Shown here: piece after piece, positions 60,937-64,000 of the stretch | Numbering within the stretch: the stretch's first letter is position 1 | How the letters are laid out: each line of letters starts with the position of its first letter | NCBI GenBank assembly: GCA_964407495.1 | Contig: CAYOVP010000004.1 | Span: 4,150 to 68,149 of the forward strand | From: JAJRZX01 sp964407495 | Lineage (GTDB): Bacteria > Desulfobacterota > GWC2-55-46 > JADFVP01 | DNA length: 64,000 bases | Reading direction: 5' to 3' | The notes under the pieces: model-generated | Told to the model about the DNA's origin: nothing | The model's database searches: none | The model's input: only the letters and a program-made list of their open reading frames with translations | Program-made: the position numbers and the translations under genes

Positions 60937-61017
60937 TCCCACAAAAGTGGGAAAATACCCTGGCACGCCTCGATGGAGGCACAGAGGGGTGGCGGAAAGA
61001 GAGGCAAGACAAGGAAG

Positions 61018-61060
61018 ACAAAAAGGAGAGGCCCGCCCCCCCCAAAAGGGGGTGCGGGCC
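61018..61060 (-). terminator. Terminator after the hemerythrin gene
   Basis: GGCCCGC/GCGGGCC arms (61030-61036 and 61054-61060), extended by C and G runs around AAAA, form a GC-rich stem. On the minus strand it is followed by TCTCCTTTTTGTC. Confidence 0.7.
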
Positions 61061-61092
61061 GGGGTGTAAAAGGGGTAAATTTTTAGGCGTCC

Positions 61093-61770
61093 CTAAAGGG
61101 CCTGGGCCTTCTTTATGAAGTCCCTGCGCTCTTCAGGCGTGAGAAAAGAGTCAGACTCTGGATACAGTATCTGCTCTTCCTTCATGTTGTGGTCCGCAAG
61201 GGTATTTACGAGCATGTCCGTGGCCCTTGCCGCGGCCTCGCGGTCCTCTGCCTCCGTGGCGTTCATTATCTTCTCGAGAAAATCCCTTATATCCGTGTGC
61301 TCCATGCGCATGACAAAAGTGGGACCCGCATCCACCATACCCGTCTTTTCCTCGAATAGGGGGAAGAGCACCTCTTCCTCGGCCTGGATATGACGGCGGA
61401 GGCCCAGGTCGAACTCCTTGAAGTGTGCGAGCGCATCGTCCCAGCGGTCTTCCTTGAAGGCCTCCTGAAAACTGTTGAAAATGTGGTCCAGCCTCCTGTG
61501 GTCTTCCTGGAGGTAGTCCGTGACATCGCGCTCAAGGGCCTTGGTACGCCTCTTTACTATTCGTACCCTCCAGGCCTCTGGCCCGCGCTCAAGGGGCCAC
61601 CACTCGAACTCGCCCTCGTGTTCGGTCTGAAACTGGTACAGGAGCGGCTTGGGGTCGTGGTCGTTGACCAGGACAAAAGACCCTCCGGGCTCAAGGGAGT
61701 TGAATGTCTCGAATATGCTCGGGTGCCTCTCGGGCGGACTGAGCGGTCTTACGTCCAGTACGGTCTCCAT
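61093..61770 (-). CDS. DUF2249-hemerythrin protein
   Basis: The 225-residue protein has an N-terminal DUF2249 domain (LDVRPLSPPERHPSIFETFN, GGSFVLVNDHDPKPLLYQF, ending in WRVRIVKR). A hemerythrin domain follows whose iron ligands are visible: His in LQEDHRRLDHIF, RRHIQAEEEVLFP (His and Glu), MRMEHTDI and LADHNMKEEQILYP. Such proteins bind oxygen or nitric oxide at a di-iron centre and are linked to NO and oxidative stress or denitrification. AAGGAGG precedes the ATG. It is monocistronic, with a promoter and CRP/FNR-type site upstream. Confidence 0.92.
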   Translation of the reverse strand: METVLDVRPLSPPERHPSIFETFNSLEPGGSFVLVNDHDPKPLLYQFQTEHEGEFEWWPLERGPEAWRVRIVKRRTKALERDVTDYLQEDHRRLDHIFNSFQEAFKEDRWDDALAHFKEFDLGLRRHIQAEEEVLFPLFEEKTGMVDAGPTFVMRMEHTDIRDFLEKIMNATEAEDREAAARATDMLVNTLADHNMKEEQILYPESDSFLTPEERRDFIKKAQAL

Positions 61771-61803
61771 ATAGAAAAAACCTCCTTGTCTTGATAATGA
61801 AGC

Positions 61804-61831
61804 ATTTTAACAACCAGACAAGAAATGTAAA
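61804..61831 (-). promoter_or_regulatory. Promoter of the hemerythrin gene
   Basis: Minus strand: TTTACA (61826-61831), 16-base spacer, TAAAAT (61804-61809). The predicted start is near 61797, giving a leader of about 27 bases that contains AAGGAGG. Confidence 0.55.
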
Positions 61832-61843
61832 TGACAAAAGTCA
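61832..61843. promoter_or_regulatory. CRP/FNR-type operator centred near -41
   Basis: TGAC-AAAA-GTCA is a perfect inverted repeat with the four-base spacing of FNR/DNR sites (consensus TTGAT or TTGAC, N4, ATCAA or GTCAA). Its centre lies about 40.5 bases from the predicted start, the class II activator position. Confidence 0.5.
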
Positions 61844-62156
61844 GGAAAGAGCGCCCCTCGGGGCCCTTGAATGACCGGAATCTGCCATCATTGGTCAAAA
61901 ATTGTCATTCCTACTTTCGGGGGGTTGTTTTTTTCAGAACACTGTGCTACGATTGGTCAATCTCCAGTCCTGCAGGCGGGGCTAACGTGGCAAAGGGGCC
62001 AGAATTGACCGTGCAAGTGGCATCGACTCCCATCTCTTCGCGAGAGATACCACCTTAGTGCACAGGTTCATACGCCAGATTCATAAGGGAATCGCCCTTC
62101 TGCCGAGACGTATTTTTTTGTAGACAGCGCTCAGACACACATCGCGGAGACTCAGC
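61844..62156. other. Divergent intergenic region upstream of the lone GT2 gene
   Basis: About 310 bases hold no gene. ATTGGTCAA occurs twice (61890-61898 and 61952-61960) and TTGACC once in the opposite sense near 62005. TTGTCATT at 61902-61909 is the inverse of AATGACAA in the operator at 61830. I see no clear promoter for the GT2 gene. Confidence 0.4.
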
Positions 62157-63227
62157 ATGGCGCGCGTAAGCGTTCTCATCGTTACGTACAATTCCACAAA
62201 CATCATCACAACTGTCCTCGAATCACTGAACAGGCAGTCATACAGGGACTTCGAGGTAATACTCGTGGACAATGCCTCCACGGACACGACCCGTGGCATT
62301 GTGGAGAGGTTCGCCCGTCGCGCCACCTTTCCCCTGACCACGATTTACCTCGGAGAGAACCGCGGTTTTGCGGGCGGGAACAACATCGCCTATGAGCACG
62401 CAAGCGGCGAGTACATAGCGCTCCTGAACCCCGATGCCCGCGCCTCAGAGGACTGGCTCGCAGAACTCGTCCGGGGCCTCGATACAGACAGCACCGCCGG
62501 CATCTGCACTTCCCGCGTCCTCACCTGGGACGGATCGGCCGTTGACAGCGCAGGAGACGTCCTCCTCTCCACCCTGAGGTGCTTCAAGCGCGAGTCCCGG
62601 CAGAGCGAGGTCTTCGTCAAGCCAGAGTACGTCTTCAGCGCATGCGCCGCGGCGGCCATGTACCGTAGAGAGATGCTCGAAACAATAGGCTTCTTCGACG
62701 AGGACTTCTTCATACAGTGCGAGGACACGGACCTCAGCATGAGGGCACAGGTAGCGGGATGGAAGGTCCTGTACCTGCCAGGGGCCGTAGTATACCACAG
62801 GGTGGGGCACTCCCTGGGCAAGGCCAGCGCCCCTGGCATATACTACAGCCAGCGCAACATGGAGTTCCTGAGGCTTAAGTACCTGCCGGTCTCTCTCCTT
62901 CTGAGAAAACTCCCGCAGATGCTCTTTGGGTTCACGGCAGACATGATATACTTCGGTATCAGGAAGAAAAAGCCAGGTGCCTTCTTCCGCGCAAAGTTCG
63001 ACGCCCTGAAGATGACCCCCCGTATGCTCAGAAAGAGAAGATACATAAAGAAAGAACTCCAGAAGGTGGACAACTCCTACTTTGCCTCCCTAGTTACGCC
63101 CCTCTTCCTGAACAGGGAACTCATTGACATGAAACTCTCCAAACTCCTCAACACAACCCCTGCAAGGGCCAAGGTCCCTGCAGAGGGTATGGGTTTCCTG
63201 AGACGGCTCCTCTCCATCTATAGATAG
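62157..63227 (+). CDS. Glycosyltransferase family 2 (WbbL-like)
   Basis: The 356-residue protein has VSVLIVTYNSTNIITTVLES, VILVDNASTDTTRGIVERF, LGENRGFAGGNNIAYEHASG, ALLNPDARASEDWL and FFIQCEDTDLSMRAQVAGWK, the rhamnosyltransferase WbbL pattern. GGAGA precedes the ATG. The C-terminal 100 residues are basic with two amphipathic stretches (YLPVSLLLRKLPQMLFGFTA). It stands alone, away from the glycan operons and between a hemerythrin gene and thiE. It may complete one of the surface glycans. Confidence 0.88.
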   Translation: MARVSVLIVTYNSTNIITTVLESLNRQSYRDFEVILVDNASTDTTRGIVERFARRATFPLTTIYLGENRGFAGGNNIAYEHASGEYIALLNPDARASEDWLAELVRGLDTDSTAGICTSRVLTWDGSAVDSAGDVLLSTLRCFKRESRQSEVFVKPEYVFSACAAAAMYRREMLETIGFFDEDFFIQCEDTDLSMRAQVAGWKVLYLPGAVVYHRVGHSLGKASAPGIYYSQRNMEFLRLKYLPVSLLLRKLPQMLFGFTADMIYFGIRKKKPGAFFRAKFDALKMTPRMLRKRRYIKKELQKVDNSYFASLVTPLFLNRELIDMKLSKLLNTTPARAKVPAEGMGFLRRLLSIYR

Positions 63228-63316
63228 CCCACAGATTTTCTTGTAAAAAAGAAGGTGAGAGAAGGAAAAACCCCGGGGCCCTTGGCCCGAGGCCATTGGA
63301 CGCGCCTGCCGATTCT

Positions 63317-63964
63317 CTACTTCCGCTCCATCATCCCCATAATCCGCCGCGCCTTTGAGGCCGGGTCTCTGTCCAGAAGTATATGAGAGATCATGGCAAC
63401 GGCCTCAACACCAGTTGCGAGCACGCCAGGCAGACGGTCTTCCGTTATGCCGCCGATTGCCACAAGTGGTTTTGTTACCAAGGAACAGGCCTTGCCGAGG
63501 GCCTCAAGCCCGAGGGCGGGTTCGGCGTCCTTCTTGGTGGAGGTGGGGTAGACAGGCCCGAAGGAGATGTAATCTGCGCTCGTATCCCCTGCAAGGCGGG
63601 CCTGTTCAAGGCTGTGGGTGGAGAGCCCTATCACCATCTCCCTGCCAAGGAGCCTTCTTGCCTCGAGTACAGGAATGTCGTCCTGGCCGAGGTGCACCCC
63701 AGAAGCCCCTGAGGCAATGGCCACATCCACCCTGTCATTCACTATGAAGAGGGCCCCGCGGCCATAGCATATATCGCGCAGTCTCCTTGCAAGGGCAAGA
63801 AAATCTCCAGACTGGAGGGTCTTGGCCCGAAGTTGCAGTACCCCTGCGCCCGCCTCGACCAGGGCCTCTGCCACCCTCACCGCCCTGATTGGCCCGACAA
63901 GGTCTGTATCCACTATGGCGTAAAGCCCCCTCACCTCCTCATAACGGCCCCGGGCCATGGTCAT
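63317..63964 (-). CDS. thiE: Thiamine-phosphate synthase ThiE
   Basis: ThiE joins hydroxymethylpyrimidine pyrophosphate and thiazole phosphate to give thiamine monophosphate. The 215-residue TIM barrel has GLYAIVDTDLVGP, VLQLRAK, LFIVNDRVDVAIASGASGVH, LGQDDIP, IGLSTHSLEQA, ISFGPVYPTSTK and VAIGGI, which include the pyrophosphate-binding and substrate residues of the family. ATG 63964 or the ATG two codons later may be used. The converging GT2 gene ends 89 bases away. Other thiamine genes, if clustered, would lie beyond the right edge. Confidence 0.94.
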   Translation of the reverse strand: MTMARGRYEEVRGLYAIVDTDLVGPIRAVRVAEALVEAGAGVLQLRAKTLQSGDFLALARRLRDICYGRGALFIVNDRVDVAIASGASGVHLGQDDIPVLEARRLLGREMVIGLSTHSLEQARLAGDTSADYISFGPVYPTSTKKDAEPALGLEALGKACSLVTKPLVAIGGITEDRLPGVLATGVEAVAMISHILLDRDPASKARRIMGMMERK

Positions 63965-64000
63965 CGGCGCCTGCCCCTCCCTGCCCCCTCTGCCCCCCTG

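Overview
The window looks like chromosome from a diderm (Gram-negative) bacterium. It carries a type II secretion operon, outer-membrane polysaccharide export genes, many prepilin-type and lipoprotein signals, and moderately GC-rich DNA with frequent AGG/AGA arginine codons. Gene content (COG3379-type AP-superfamily proteins, SBBP-propeller protein, CysND, DUF2249-hemerythrin) recalls deltaproteobacterial or Nitrospirota-like lineages, but no phylogenetic marker is present, so this is a weak inference. I see no tRNA, rRNA, CRISPR array, insertion sequence or phage gene.

Layout. (1) 1-7.1 kb, minus strand: type II secretion genes in transcription order gspG-H-I-J-K-L-M-C-D, with gspD running off the left edge. 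They follow 7.2-10.6 kb, also minus strand, where an AP-superfamily protein, cysD and cysN lie only a few bases upstream. (2) 11.3-12.9 kb: a secreted subtilisin-like protease with its own candidate promoters and an 18-bp palindrome. (3) 13.2-30.5 kb, minus strand: one very compact run of 12 genes for a surface glycan. It holds an O-antigen ligase/polymerase-like protein, a GH39-like secreted protein, a GT2-GT4 fusion, two GT9, three GT4 (one frameshifted at a run of nine T), a GNAT protein, a PIG-L deacetylase and two AP-superfamily proteins. (4) 30.7-40.3 kb, minus strand: a Wzx-type flippase, two tiny membrane proteins, a Wzz-like chain-length protein, a NodU-type carbamoyltransferase, a Wza-like export lipoprotein, a nucleotidyltransferase-like/phosphoglycosyltransferase fusion and a PAS-LuxR regulator. 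Four TTGACA promoters serve this block.

(5) 40.6-58.0 kb, plus strand: a second, ABC-transporter-dependent glycan operon of 11 overlapping genes. It encodes two methyltransferases, a GT-C/TPR protein, Wzm, Wzt with a C-terminal glycan-binding domain, GT4 and GT2 enzymes, a GT4/AP-superfamily fusion, a Dpm1-like synthase and a YfhO protein. The second methyltransferase ends in a regular coiled coil encoded partly by a 42-bp tandem repeat and sits right after Wzt, which suggests a WbdD-like chain terminator and ruler. Three proteins of this operon appear to share an accessory beta-sandwich module. (6) 58.2-64 kb: a secreted seven-repeat SBBP propeller protein, a DUF2249-hemerythrin gene with a CRP/FNR-type site centred about 41 bases before its predicted transcription start, a lone GT2 and thiE.

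Taken together, the window couples two glycan assembly routes (flippase/polymerase-type and ABC-type), divergent from a regulatory region near 40.4 kb, with a protein secretion system and two secreted proteins that share a C-terminal domain and are candidate secretion substrates.
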